Shown here: positions 1-8,435 of the stretch, in pieces
How the letters are laid out: each line of letters opens with the position of its first letter
Position numbering within the stretch: the stretch's first letter is position 1
Assembly (NCBI GenBank): GCA_964389685.1
Contig: CAYMFM010000088.1
Location: 1-15,442 of the forward strand
From: G020353115 sp964389685
GTDB taxonomy: Bacteria; Bacteroidota; Bacteroidia; Bacteroidales; VadinHA17
Reading direction: 5' to 3'
Length of the DNA stretch: 15,442 bases
The notes under the pieces: model-generated
The model's database searches: none
Told to the model about the DNA's origin: nothing
Seen by the model: the letters and a program-made list of their open reading frames with translations, nothing else
Made by a program: the position numbers and the translations under genes

Positions 1-252
1 TGTCATGACCCTTCCCTGGTAATCGGCACTGATAAGTACCTGTGACCGGCTATCTTCACTTTTTAAAACGATGATTTCCTGCTTCTCTTTCAGCAGGTTC
101 AGGTCGTACCCGAATGTACCTGACTGGAATTGTTCTTGATCCGTCATACTGCTTTCAGTTTGTGATCGCTTTCTCTCCGATGAACAAGAGAATAGAGCAA
201 TCAAGGTTAATCCTAAAATAAGAAAGTAACATTTTTTGTTGTACCGTTTCAT
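1..252 (-). CDS. Lipoprotein, DUF6786-like (partial, 5' end only)
   Basis: This is the first 84 codons of a minus-strand gene that continues past the left edge. The start is the ATG whose complement lies at 250-252. The product begins with a basic segment, a hydrophobic stretch and LFSC (Cys at residue 23), a typical lipoprotein signal peptide, so the mature protein is probably anchored by lipid to an envelope membrane. After a polar linker comes FGYDLNLLKEKQEIIVL and then a segment ending YQGRVMT. I associate this with a Bacteroidota family annotated as DUF6786, of unknown function, sometimes found near glycoside hydrolases; that assignment is from memory and moderate. The gene begins only 11 bases after the stop of the GH3 gene on the same strand, so the two are probably co-transcribed. 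No function can be stated. Confidence 0.7.
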   Translation of the reverse strand, partial: MKRYNKKCYFLILGLTLIALFSCSSERKRSQTESSMTDQEQFQSGTFGYDLNLLKEKQEIIVLKSEDSRSQVLISADYQGRVMT

Positions 253-263
253 ACGATTATTTT

Positions 264-2882
264 TTACTGGTTATTGACCAATGTAAAAACCCTGGTAACG
301 CCTGAGCTCGAATTTCCGCCAACCATCACTTCAAACGATCCCTCCTCAAAGAAAGGTTTTCCATTATCATCAAGAACGGCAAGATCTTCAGAAACAAGAG
401 TAAATGATACTACCCTTTCCTCACCGGCAGCAAGTGAAATTCGTTGAAATCCTTTCAATGCTTTCAGGGGTACGGATGTAGAACTCTCTTTATCGATTAC
501 ATACAGTTGAACCACCTCATCACCCATTCTGTCGCCCACATTTTTCAACGTTACCCTTACTTCCAGTGTATCGCCAATCCTCAGTTCTTCGTCGGAAAGT
601 TCGAACGCTGTATAATCAAAACGGGTAAAGCTTAATCCATAGCCGAAAGGATAGAGTGGATCGCCCTTAAAGTAACGGTAGGTTCTCCCCTCCATTGCAT
701 AATCTTCAAAAGGAGGCAAGTCCTCTACCGAACGGTAAAATGTGACCGGCAATCTTCCTGCCGGGTTATAATCTCCGAACAGAACATCGGCTATGGCTGT
801 TCCACCTGCCTGTCCGGGATACCATGCCAGAAGCATGGCGGGCAGGTTTGCATCTTCCCAGTTGACTGCCAGGGCGCTTCCGGAATTCAGCACAAGAACG
901 ATGGGAGTACCCGTTGCATGGATCACCTGTATCAATCTTTTCTGTATTGCCGGCAACTCCAGGTTTGTCCGGTCACCCCCTTTAAAACCTTCGTATGGTA
1001 CACGCATCTCTTCCCCTTCCAAACGAGGGGAAATCCCTCCAACAAAAATGGCAACATCAGAACTGGCAGCCAGATCCACGGCATCCTGGAAACTATTACT
1101 CCCCGGCAAGCCCCATTCCAGTTTTACTTCTGCATTCCAGGCTCGCTGAAAATATTCCAGCCTGAACTGATACTCTTTATCCTCTTTGAAGGTATAGGTT
1201 GTTCGGGTAGAGCTAAGACCATAAACAGACCAGGAGTCCATGATGGTATCATTATCGATGAACAGGCGGTATCCATCATCGGCAGTAACACTTAGGGTAT
1301 ATTCACCCGAGACAGGCGGTTTTAACGTAGCAGACCATCTTGCAGAATAATTTTCACTGGGCAAATCTCCAATCGAATTACCTTCGCCCCGGATAAAATA
1401 GATCTCTCTATCATGCCTGGTTAACCGCGGTTCTCCTTCCAGTTTTTGATTGTCGAAATATTCACCCAAAAATCCGGTATCGCTTCCCGAAGAAAAATAG
1501 TCCGGTGGAATTCTTTCCAGTACCATATCATCACCAACAAGGTTACATCCCTGAACAAATTCAACACTGGCTTTTCCGGCAACCTTTTCCCGTATTCCCT
1601 CTAAAGCAGTAACAGGGCTGGATGGGGTCCCGTTATAGTTCCCAAGTAAAACATCAACATTATTAGCATTCGGACCGATCACAGCAATTTTCCCCAGCTC
1701 TTTGCTTAACGGCAGGATGTTCTCTCCTGTTGAATTCTTTGGTTTACTGTTTTTCAGTAGCACCATGGATTCACGGGCAACACGCAGGGCTGCTTCCGCG
1801 TGTTCCGGAGCATCATTCATCTCAAAGGGGGTACTGGTATAAGGAACCATTTCTGGTGGATCGAACATCCCCAGTTTGAATCGTGCGGTAAACAATCGTT
1901 TTACCGAAACATCAATATCTTCTTCTGTCAGGTATCCCTTTTCCACCGCCTCTAAAAGCGACAGGTAGGTATTTCCGCAATTTAGATCACACCCTTTCTT
2001 CACGGCAAGAGCAGCGGCCTCAGCCTCTGTTTCAACCAGTTTATGAAAATGATGGATATCATAGATCGCCCCGCAATCAGAGACCACATACCCCTGAAAG
2101 CCCCAGTCATCACGCAATATCTTTTCCAGCAGCAAATCATGGGCACAGCATGCTTGTCCCAGATACCGGTTGTAGGCTCCCATCACGGAAAAGGCACCCC
2201 CCTCAACAACTGTTGCTTTGAATGCCGGCAGATAGGTATCATACAGGTCACGCATATCCGTTATGGCATCATAGGCGTGACGGATTGGTTCGGGTCCGCT
2301 GTGTACTGCATAATGTTTCGGTGTGGATACAACCTTCAGGTATTTTGGATCATTCCCCTGTAATCCCGTTACGAATGCAACTCCCATCCGCGATGTCAGA
2401 AACGGGTCTTCTCCATAGGTCTCCTGTCCCCTGCCCCATCTTGGATCCCTGAAAATATTAATATTGGGTGACCAGAATGTCAGCCCCTTATACCTTCCCC
2501 TATCGCCTTTCCTCACAAACTCATGGTGTTTTGCCCGTGCTTCAGTTGAAATGATATCAGCGGTGTGATACATCAGCTCTGTATTCCATGTTGCTGCTAA
2601 TCCAATTGCCTGGGGAAAGACCGTGGCGGTTCCGGCCCGGGCAACGCCGTGCAAACACTCATTCCACCAGTTATAAGCAGGAATGCCAAGCCTTCCGACA
2701 GAGTCCGCCTGGTCAATCATCTGGGATACCTTCTCCTCCAGTGTCATCCGGGATACCAGATCATCCACCCGCTCCTGAATAGAAAGGCTGGGATCCTGAA
2801 AGGGATAGTCGTATGATTTTGTACCACAACCTGAAAGGAAGAACATTAAAAAAAAGAGAAACAGTGCACTGATTGTTTTCAT
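264..2882 (-). CDS. Glycoside hydrolase family 3 lipoprotein with PA14 domain (beta-glucosidase/beta-xylosidase type)
   Basis: Exo-acting retaining glycosidase that would remove terminal beta-linked sugars, most likely glucose or xylose, from oligosaccharides. Numbering is from the ATG at 2882 (872 aa). A TTG three codons upstream is in frame, but the ATG directly precedes a lipoprotein signal peptide ending LSGC (Cys about 19), so the enzyme is probably membrane-anchored. The GH3 N-terminal barrel spans about residues 30-340, with the conserved FRDPRWGRGQETYGEDP segment, KH, and nucleophile Asp269 in VVSDCGAI. The second GH3 domain starts near 365 and is interrupted at about 470-592 by a PA14-like carbohydrate-binding insert (GFLGEYFD, then LSVTADDGYRLFIDN). 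It resumes with SPRLEGEEM around 618-626, where the acid/base Glu is expected, and GGDRTNLELP. A fibronectin-III-like domain closes the protein (YPFGYGLSFTRF onward). Length and order match family members intact. The gene follows the homocysteine methyltransferase gene by 91 bases and is 11 bases before the next lipoprotein gene. The exact substrate cannot be read from sequence. Confidence 0.93.
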   Translation of the reverse strand: MKTISALFLFFLMFFLSGCGTKSYDYPFQDPSLSIQERVDDLVSRMTLEEKVSQMIDQADSVGRLGIPAYNWWNECLHGVARAGTATVFPQAIGLAATWNTELMYHTADIISTEARAKHHEFVRKGDRGRYKGLTFWSPNINIFRDPRWGRGQETYGEDPFLTSRMGVAFVTGLQGNDPKYLKVVSTPKHYAVHSGPEPIRHAYDAITDMRDLYDTYLPAFKATVVEGGAFSVMGAYNRYLGQACCAHDLLLEKILRDDWGFQGYVVSDCGAIYDIHHFHKLVETEAEAAALAVKKGCDLNCGNTYLSLLEAVEKGYLTEEDIDVSVKRLFTARFKLGMFDPPEMVPYTSTPFEMNDAPEHAEAALRVARESMVLLKNSKPKNSTGENILPLSKELGKIAVIGPNANNVDVLLGNYNGTPSSPVTALEGIREKVAGKASVEFVQGCNLVGDDMVLERIPPDYFSSGSDTGFLGEYFDNQKLEGEPRLTRHDREIYFIRGEGNSIGDLPSENYSARWSATLKPPVSGEYTLSVTADDGYRLFIDNDTIMDSWSVYGLSSTRTTYTFKEDKEYQFRLEYFQRAWNAEVKLEWGLPGSNSFQDAVDLAASSDVAIFVGGISPRLEGEEMRVPYEGFKGGDRTNLELPAIQKRLIQVIHATGTPIVLVLNSGSALAVNWEDANLPAMLLAWYPGQAGGTAIADVLFGDYNPAGRLPVTFYRSVEDLPPFEDYAMEGRTYRYFKGDPLYPFGYGLSFTRFDYTAFELSDEELRIGDTLEVRVTLKNVGDRMGDEVVQLYVIDKESSTSVPLKALKGFQRISLAAGEERVVSFTLVSEDLAVLDDNGKPFFEEGSFEVMVGGNSSSGVTRVFTLVNNQ

Positions 2883-2919
2883 AGTGATCAACTTTAACGA
2901 TTTTCAAATGACATATCTT

Positions 2920-2950
2920 GATTGTGTGGTTTATTACCCCCACCACAATC
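2920..2950 (-). terminator. Stem-loop between the methyltransferase and GH3 genes
   Basis: The arms GATTGTG-TGG (2920-2929) and CCA-C-CACAATC (2940-2950) pair through ten base pairs with one bulged C, around a ten-base loop. The stem lies in the 91-base gap between two minus-strand genes. In the minus-strand direction it has no good U-run after it, so it may be a weak terminator, an attenuator or an mRNA-processing/stability element rather than a strong intrinsic terminator. In the plus direction a run of eight T follows a few bases later, but no plus-strand gene reads into it. Confidence 0.35.
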
Positions 2951-2973
2951 GCTGTTTTTTTTCAGCAGATCGG

Positions 2974-3864
2974 TTATGATGTATAAGCCTGTATGGCCTT
3001 TTTTATTGCCCGGATATGGGATGTTGTGGTACCACAACATCCTCCAATGATGTTCGCTCCTGCTTCGATCAGTTCCGGGACCCATCTTGCCATCTCTTCA
3101 GGGGATTCAATGAAACGTGTTTCACCGCCCTTAAGAATGGGCATTCCGGCATTGGCATGAATCAGGATGGGTACCTGTGGATCATACCCGCGGATCTGTT
3201 TTACGATCGGGACCATCTCTTTGATACCGTTACCGCAATTTGCCCCGATGACAGGAATACCTGATTCCAACAATACCTTAGCCATTTCCAAGGGGGAGAT
3301 TCCCATCATGGTCCGGTATTCTCCCTGCCGGGTTCGTTCAAATGTAAACGTACAGATGATTTCCAAACCGGTATTTTCCTTTACGGCCCGTATAGCACAG
3401 AGGGCTTCTGCTGTATCCGACATGGTTTCAATGCAGGCAGCATCTGCTCCGCCCGATTCCAGGGCAACTGCCTGTTCAGCAAAAGCATTATACAACTCTG
3501 TTTCCGTAATCTCCCCGGTGAGTAAAATCTTACCAGTGGGTCCGATAGATCCCAATACAACAACCTGCTGCCCGGCTGCTTCTCTTGAAATCTCCGCTGC
3601 AGCTTTATTCAGTTCATGTACTCTTTCCTCCAGTCCATAATGTCGAAGCTTGAACCGGCTTCCCCCAAAGCTGTTGGTCTCAAGCAGATCAATTCCCTCA
3701 TCACAATACCCTTTTGCAATACCCAGTACGACGTCGCGCTTCGAAACATTCCACAATTCCGGGCACTCACCGGGTTTCAATCCCTTTTCCATCAGGTATG
3801 TTCCCCATGCTCCATCGGAAACAAGAATTTTCTTTTCCCTGAGTCTGTCCAGTATGATACCCAT
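2974..3864 (-). CDS. Stand-alone homocysteine S-methyltransferase domain protein (MetH N-terminal-like)
   Basis: A 296-residue, probably cytoplasmic (beta/alpha)8-barrel enzyme of the Pfam S-methyl_trans family, which moves a methyl group to homocysteine or a related thiol. The start motif (SDGAWGTYLMEKG, about 16-28) and LLETNSFGGSRFKLRHYGLE (60-79) are typical of the MetH N-terminal domain and its stand-alone relatives. The three zinc-binding cysteines are present: Cys210 in GANCGNG and Cys276-Cys277 in GGCCGTT. There is no B12-binding, pterin or activation domain, so it is not a complete methionine synthase. It would need a separate methyl donor protein or use a small donor such as S-methylmethionine or a betaine-like compound. 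The ATG at 3864 gives the family's normal N-terminus. It lies 111 bases after the SGNH lipoprotein gene on the same strand. Its partner is not in the window, apart from the wrecked URO-D-family gene at 8436-8856. Family is certain, substrate unknown. Confidence 0.9.
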   Translation of the reverse strand: MGIILDRLREKKILVSDGAWGTYLMEKGLKPGECPELWNVSKRDVVLGIAKGYCDEGIDLLETNSFGGSRFKLRHYGLEERVHELNKAAAEISREAAGQQVVVLGSIGPTGKILLTGEITETELYNAFAEQAVALESGGADAACIETMSDTAEALCAIRAVKENTGLEIICTFTFERTRQGEYRTMMGISPLEMAKVLLESGIPVIGANCGNGIKEMVPIVKQIRGYDPQVPILIHANAGMPILKGGETRFIESPEEMARWVPELIEAGANIIGGCCGTTTSHIRAIKKAIQAYTS

Positions 3865-3975
3865 CTGAATCTGTAGAGTTGTAAAGGTTTACCCTTGTGT
3901 TCATCAATTGAACCCAAGTTAATAATAATATCTTTTTGTTTTATTTTTCAGGCAGGTTATCTGATGGCGACAGGA

Positions 3976-5466
3976 TCAGTTTCCCAATATGACGGTATTT
4001 CCAACATATTGATTCACTTCCGGTGAGGAGATATTGGAACCAAAATGGAGGTTTATCGCTTCAATGATTTGAGATGCAACCCAGGCATTACCCCGCTGGT
4101 TGAAATGCAAGCCATCCAATGAAAAGATAGAATTCATGGAAAGGTCTGCTTTCAAAGGTACCCCATCAAGAAGGATAAGGTTTGGATCTTCAGGAATACC
4201 CCAGGAATTTATTCTTCCTGTAGCCGCCAGTTCCTTGATGGGAGTATGAAGATCTGCCAGAACCAACTGATCCGGAAATTCTTCAACCACCTGCTGGATG
4301 ATCTCATTGTATCTATTGATGGCTACGTTCAGGACATGAATATCAAATGTATTGAGGTAATACTCTTTTGGCACCGGCACAGTCCAGCCCAGACCATTCG
4401 TCACCAGATTAATGGGTATCGTCAAAAGTATCAGTTCATCCGGATTCAATTGCCTGATCTTTGGAATGGGATTACCATACTGATCGATTGCATCGCATAG
4501 AGAATCATCTTCAACCACCACCGGTTGGGGGTAAAGTGTAGGGCCATTGTCGTTGAAATCGATCATGGGTCGGAATTCACTGTCAGGTATCTGGTTGTGA
4601 TAAATAACGGCCTGATTAAAAGGGAAATAATGGCTTTGTGCTGCACTTTTCTGGCCATTGGTTAATCGTATGAAATCATACTGATAGGTATAGAAAAAGG
4701 GCAGGTCATCAAAGGAGGGCAGGTTGACAATAACTCCTTTTGTCTGCGGATTAGTTAAGAGTGCAGTAACCAGCTGACGATAGCTGTTTTCAAACAGATC
4801 TTCCGGAGTCAGATCATTATCATTTAGCAGTACAGGATCAGAAGGGGGATCATAATCTCCCTGGGCACCCGAAGTAGCAAAGTGCAATGCATCATACATC
4901 CCGACCCAGAGCAGGAAAAAGGTTGGGGATGAAGCAGTAGCCTGATCGAGTAGCGTGGAAGTTCCTGGATTAATTGCAATCCGATTGAAATAGATGTTTG
5001 AGGCGAACTCAGGCTGAAGTGCTTGATACGATTTCATGAATGGGATTGAGAAATCAGTAAGCAGCTCTCTATCTCCTGTATAGGATACCGGTATCTCACC
5101 CGGAAGCACGATAGTAACTGGCTCAACAGCCGTTAAGCTAGGATAAGAACAGATCATTCTTCCAAAGGTAAAGGTAGGGCCTGACAACAAAGGATTATAT
5201 CCATTTTCGGAATCAATATCAGCCTGGTAAAATACTCCTCCGGTAGCATCTTCTAATTGCCGGGCTAACAGCGATCCGAGAGAGTTAACCTGTCCTGCTG
5301 TATAGAGCGCTCCATCCATGAATCCGGAAGTGTAGTTGTCACCAATGCATACAAATGTTGAAAAATCTGCTGTACCACTGTTTATAAGTACTTCTGTTTC
5401 CGGGAATTCATAGGTACATCCTATGGCTGCCAATAAAAGGATCAGGTATATAGCTGCTTTTTTCAT
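3976..5466 (-). CDS. SGNH/GDSL-fold lipoprotein with degenerate catalytic blocks
   Basis: Envelope lipoprotein of 496 residues when started at the ATG at 5466. A longer TTG start at 5502 would overlap the receptor gene and precede the signal peptide, so it was not used. The signal peptide ends AAIGC (Cys17). The sequence follows a Bacteroidota SGNH/GDSL hydrolase-like family: block I FVCIGDNYTSGFMDGALY (38-55), block III LLWVGMYDALHFATSG (185-200), a VPVPKEYYLN segment (363-372), a YNEIIQQVVEEF helix, and block V SLDGLHFNQRGN (449-460) with Asp451 and His454. Compared with the family as I remember it (GNSLTAG and GNND), the nucleophile Ser is Asn44 and the oxyanion-hole Asn of block III is lost (GMYD). 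The Asp-His pair of block V remains. It may therefore be a binding protein rather than an esterase, or use an altered mechanism. It starts 13 bases after the TonB-dependent receptor gene, suggesting a joint outer-membrane system. Fold is likely, activity uncertain. Confidence 0.8.
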   Translation of the reverse strand: MKKAAIYLILLLAAIGCTYEFPETEVLINSGTADFSTFVCIGDNYTSGFMDGALYTAGQVNSLGSLLARQLEDATGGVFYQADIDSENGYNPLLSGPTFTFGRMICSYPSLTAVEPVTIVLPGEIPVSYTGDRELLTDFSIPFMKSYQALQPEFASNIYFNRIAINPGTSTLLDQATASSPTFFLLWVGMYDALHFATSGAQGDYDPPSDPVLLNDNDLTPEDLFENSYRQLVTALLTNPQTKGVIVNLPSFDDLPFFYTYQYDFIRLTNGQKSAAQSHYFPFNQAVIYHNQIPDSEFRPMIDFNDNGPTLYPQPVVVEDDSLCDAIDQYGNPIPKIRQLNPDELILLTIPINLVTNGLGWTVPVPKEYYLNTFDIHVLNVAINRYNEIIQQVVEEFPDQLVLADLHTPIKELAATGRINSWGIPEDPNLILLDGVPLKADLSMNSIFSLDGLHFNQRGNAWVASQIIEAINLHFGSNISSPEVNQYVGNTVILGN

Positions 5467-5479
5467 GATGTACCCGACA

Positions 5480-8299
5480 TTAGAAATTAAATAAATCCTC
5501 AATCGAATAGGAGATATAATAAAAGGCTCCTACCTGTGCACCTCCAAATGAATTGGTGTACGGGATATTCAAAAAATTCGATACACCGGCTTTTATGACT
5601 GACCGGGGATTCACAAATGTATAGGAAAATTGCAAATCCCATGAGTTGTATGGTTCGAGCCAGCCGGAGGCATAGGGACTTTCCCAGTTTATACTGCTCT
5701 GGTAACGCCAGGCCAAGTTAAAACCAACCCGTTTGAATCCGGGATTATTTTCCAGCTTGTCAAGTCTCCGGTTCGAGATAGAAACGTTGGCTTTAAAACC
5801 GGGTGTATTGAATCCGGGAATGATTGGATCTTTCGGGTCACTCCTCAAATCAGACCAGGTCGCATTACCACTCAACACAGCTCCAACCGGAAACATGTAT
5901 TTCATTCCAAGTGAAATGCCCTGGATCATCACTTTTTCCTGGGCGTTAGTATAAATAAAAAACAATTCACTCTGTGATGAATTGTTAATCTGATGCGCTG
6001 CTGTATAGAGATCCACCGTAGGACTGGTACGGGGTTTCACCACTTCCACGAGACCGATAAAATCACGATAAATACTGTAATAATAGACGGCATCAATAAA
6101 GAGCTTATCAACGAGCTTTGTTTTATATCCAAACTCAAAAGAGATCACCTGTTCGGGGCTCAGTGTTTTGAATGCTCCATTCGGAATAACTCCATCTTGA
6201 AGAATCCCTATGTTTTTCAGAATGGCCTGCTCGGATCCAAGTGGAGTAGTGGTAGTGCTGTACATATCTTCATCCACTTTGTCGTTGAATTTTTCAATGG
6301 ATGAATTATAAATGCTGTTCTCGAAAAGATCAAAGGGTTCGATCAAAGGCTCTAATCCGCCGACCAACCTGGAGTAACCAAGGTCTTTATTGATAAATTG
6401 CTCTTTAGCACTTGGATTCCGGTAACCGGTGAGAAATGAAGCCCTGAAGTTATGTTTCTCCTTATAGGTATATAATGCCGATAGGCGTGGTGAAAAGTGT
6501 CCTTGAAATTTCTCACTTTTATCATACCTGAGGCTTCCGGTAATGTGCACCTTTTCGTCGAATACTTTTTTCGACAATTCAACAAACCCTCCATATTCGG
6601 TAAAGAAGATATCGTTCCCGGTTGTATCCGGGAAAATGGTCCCTTTGGAGTCAAGATCATAATACCTGTAACTTCCCCCCAGTTGCACCTCAATCCATTT
6701 GATCTGATGCTTGAAGTTGTAAACCCCATCGAGATGATAGAGACTTGAATTATTTGTAAAACGTGCACCCTCCTTGAAATCCGGATTATTAATGATTCGC
6801 TCTTTCTCTTCGTTGTATGCAGCCGAATTGGGGGTTAATCGGTTCCTGTCTGCGAAGGCCCTGGCAGCATTATGGTCATAAGGCTGGACCTGCCAGAACA
6901 TCAGCCTATTGGAATAGGCATCATAGTAATCTTTGAACCATTGTTCATCACTGGCATAAGCTTCATTCAAATGAATCGCCAGGTACCTCGAATCATAGGT
7001 GTCACCTGTATTCTGCTGGGTTGTGTACCCCCGGAACAAGAAGTGGTCACCCACCAGTTCCGCTTTGCCCTGGTAAACATTAAAATTACTCAGGGCAATC
7101 CTGTTATCAGCTGTATAAACGGTAGTTGCATTTCCAAAATTAGCCTGAAGAATGGCTGTTACGTTATCGGTGATCCGGTAGTGGACTGCAGCATTCACTT
7201 TAATACTCTTCACGCCATTATCCACAAGATGTTTGTCCCGGTATCCTGTTCGTGCAACAATTATATTCTCGCCGTATTCACCTACAGGCAGTATCTGTGT
7301 AATCTCGTCCCCGTATTTATTGAGTGCATCGTGTCCGGGATCAAGTTCATAATGGATATTCCCCGGTCTGATGTTGGTGGTATCATTTGCATACCAGTCT
7401 TTCCCTCTCATGATGGATGCATTAATCTTGAAAGCGATCTTGTCATTAAATGAAGTAGCATATCGTAATCCTGCATCAACCAAGGGCTTAGTAATAAACT
7501 GGAATGGGTAATCACTACCGGTTTTCAGATCACTGATACCCGGTTTAACGTAGGCACTCAATCCCTGGTAAACAAACGGGTCCTTGCTTGTCATTACAAG
7601 TAAACCATTCAATGCGTTTGCACCATAGATTACCGAAGAGGGTCCCGGCAAGAACTCAATACTCTCTACATCAAGCTCATTTAATCCAGCAACATTTCCA
7701 ATAGAAAAACTCATACCGGGTATCTGGTTATCCATCCCATCTACAACCTGAACGAACCGTATGTTTTCCGTTGAGTTAAAGCCCCTGGCATTGACCGTCA
7801 TAAATTGCATGCTCTGAGTCGTCACATCCACTCCCTTAAGGTGGGCAAGGGCTTCGTAAAAATTAGCGGAAGGCGTTTCCCTGACGGCAATTGCATCCAG
7901 CAATTCAATCGATATCTGCTCACGCATTGTCTTTTGTTCAACCTCTACTACAGGTGTTGTAATGATGATCTCTTCACCTATATAGGTTTCGGGTTTAAGC
8001 CTGATCCGAATCCCCGATTCAGGGCTTTCATCAACAGTATATTCCTCAGTTTTATATCCGATCATGGAAAAACGAAGGGTCAGTGGAAGGGTCTCCCTGA
8101 CCCGCAGGTAAAAATACCCACGTGTATCTGAGACAGTGCCTAATGCTTTATCCTTGACAGATATATTTACCCCAACAAGAGGCTCCATGGATTCTATGTC
8201 CAGAATCCTTCCTGATGCTTCAATTATCTTTTGGGCATGAACCGGGACAGATAATAAAACGATAAGAACAAGGGGTAAAATAATTCTCAGGTATCTCAT
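5480..8299 (-). CDS. TonB-dependent outer-membrane receptor with carboxypeptidase-regulatory-like domain
   Basis: Energy-dependent importer in the outer membrane, driven by TonB-ExbBD. The chosen ATG at 8299 gives 939 residues starting with a clean signal peptide (MRYLRII, hydrophobic core, cleavage after VHA at about 22). A TTG at 8341 would add 14 residues in front of it and is less likely. Residues about 25-105 form a CarboxypepD_reg-like beta-sandwich (SGRILDIESMEPLVGVNISV, then DTRGYFYLRV). The plug domain is about 125-245, with VNARGFNSTENIRFVQVVDGMDNQ and SIEFLPGPSSVIYGANALNGLL. The remainder is a 22-strand-type beta-barrel ending in aromatic Phe (IEDLFNF), the usual outer-membrane assembly signal. 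It has no SusD partner and lacks SusC hallmark motifs, so it belongs with non-SusC receptors. The next gene, 13 bases on, is the SGNH lipoprotein. It is transcribed divergently from the hexuronate operon. The substrate is unknown. Confidence 0.92.
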   Translation of the reverse strand: MRYLRIILPLVLIVLLSVPVHAQKIIEASGRILDIESMEPLVGVNISVKDKALGTVSDTRGYFYLRVRETLPLTLRFSMIGYKTEEYTVDESPESGIRIRLKPETYIGEEIIITTPVVEVEQKTMREQISIELLDAIAVRETPSANFYEALAHLKGVDVTTQSMQFMTVNARGFNSTENIRFVQVVDGMDNQIPGMSFSIGNVAGLNELDVESIEFLPGPSSVIYGANALNGLLVMTSKDPFVYQGLSAYVKPGISDLKTGSDYPFQFITKPLVDAGLRYATSFNDKIAFKINASIMRGKDWYANDTTNIRPGNIHYELDPGHDALNKYGDEITQILPVGEYGENIIVARTGYRDKHLVDNGVKSIKVNAAVHYRITDNVTAILQANFGNATTVYTADNRIALSNFNVYQGKAELVGDHFLFRGYTTQQNTGDTYDSRYLAIHLNEAYASDEQWFKDYYDAYSNRLMFWQVQPYDHNAARAFADRNRLTPNSAAYNEEKERIINNPDFKEGARFTNNSSLYHLDGVYNFKHQIKWIEVQLGGSYRYYDLDSKGTIFPDTTGNDIFFTEYGGFVELSKKVFDEKVHITGSLRYDKSEKFQGHFSPRLSALYTYKEKHNFRASFLTGYRNPSAKEQFINKDLGYSRLVGGLEPLIEPFDLFENSIYNSSIEKFNDKVDEDMYSTTTTPLGSEQAILKNIGILQDGVIPNGAFKTLSPEQVISFEFGYKTKLVDKLFIDAVYYYSIYRDFIGLVEVVKPRTSPTVDLYTAAHQINNSSQSELFFIYTNAQEKVMIQGISLGMKYMFPVGAVLSGNATWSDLRSDPKDPIIPGFNTPGFKANVSISNRRLDKLENNPGFKRVGFNLAWRYQSSINWESPYASGWLEPYNSWDLQFSYTFVNPRSVIKAGVSNFLNIPYTNSFGGAQVGAFYYISYSIEDLFNF

Positions 8300-8435
8300 C
8301 AGATCAATAAACCACAAAGCTGCAAAAAAAAATAAAAACAAATGTTGTTAAAGAACAGTTTTTTTGTCTGTTTAAAATAAAACTGAATATCATTATCTTG
8401 TAGAAAATTAGATAGGTTCTACCAGCAGGAGATCA
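8300..8435. promoter_or_regulatory. Divergent intergenic region between the receptor gene and the plus-strand operon
   Basis: A 136-base AT-rich gap with genes leaving in both directions, so both promoters should lie here. On the plus strand the nearest approach to the Bacteroidota -7 element (TAnnTTTG) is TATCTTG at 8394-8400. It is one T short, and no TTTG sits at the usual spacing upstream. No convincing operator palindrome was seen. The plus-strand ribosome site AGGAGA lies at 8427-8432. The location is inferred from gene arrangement rather than from a clear motif. Confidence 0.35.

Noticed and set aside
801..850. CCTGCCTGTCCGGG and a nearby GGCGGGCAGG, similar to the repeats at the right end
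   Set aside because: These bases encode the conserved WYPGQAGG segment of the GH3 enzyme, so codon constraint explains them without a repeat insertion.
3914..3921. TAACTTGG on the minus strand, 7 of 8 matches to the Bacteroidota -7 promoter element, about 43 bases before the methyltransferase start
   Set aside because: No TTTG at the expected spacing upstream; in AT-rich intergenic DNA such a match is weak evidence on its own.
3949..3956. CAGGCAGG in the gap between the SGNH and methyltransferase genes, matching the repeat core
   Set aside because: Only eight bases with no second arm; too short to call a copy of the repeat.
5467..5502. Extended N-terminus of the SGNH lipoprotein from a TTG start
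   Set aside because: It would overlap the receptor gene and add 12 residues before a standard lipoprotein signal peptide that begins MKKAA.
6872..7453. Long open frame (193 codons) on the plus strand
   Set aside because: It lies wholly antisense to the TonB-dependent receptor gene, and its translation shows no domain or ribosome site.
8300..8341. Extended N-terminus of the TonB-dependent receptor from a TTG start
   Set aside because: The ATG at 8299 gives a normal signal peptide; the extra 14 hydrophobic residues would make it atypical.
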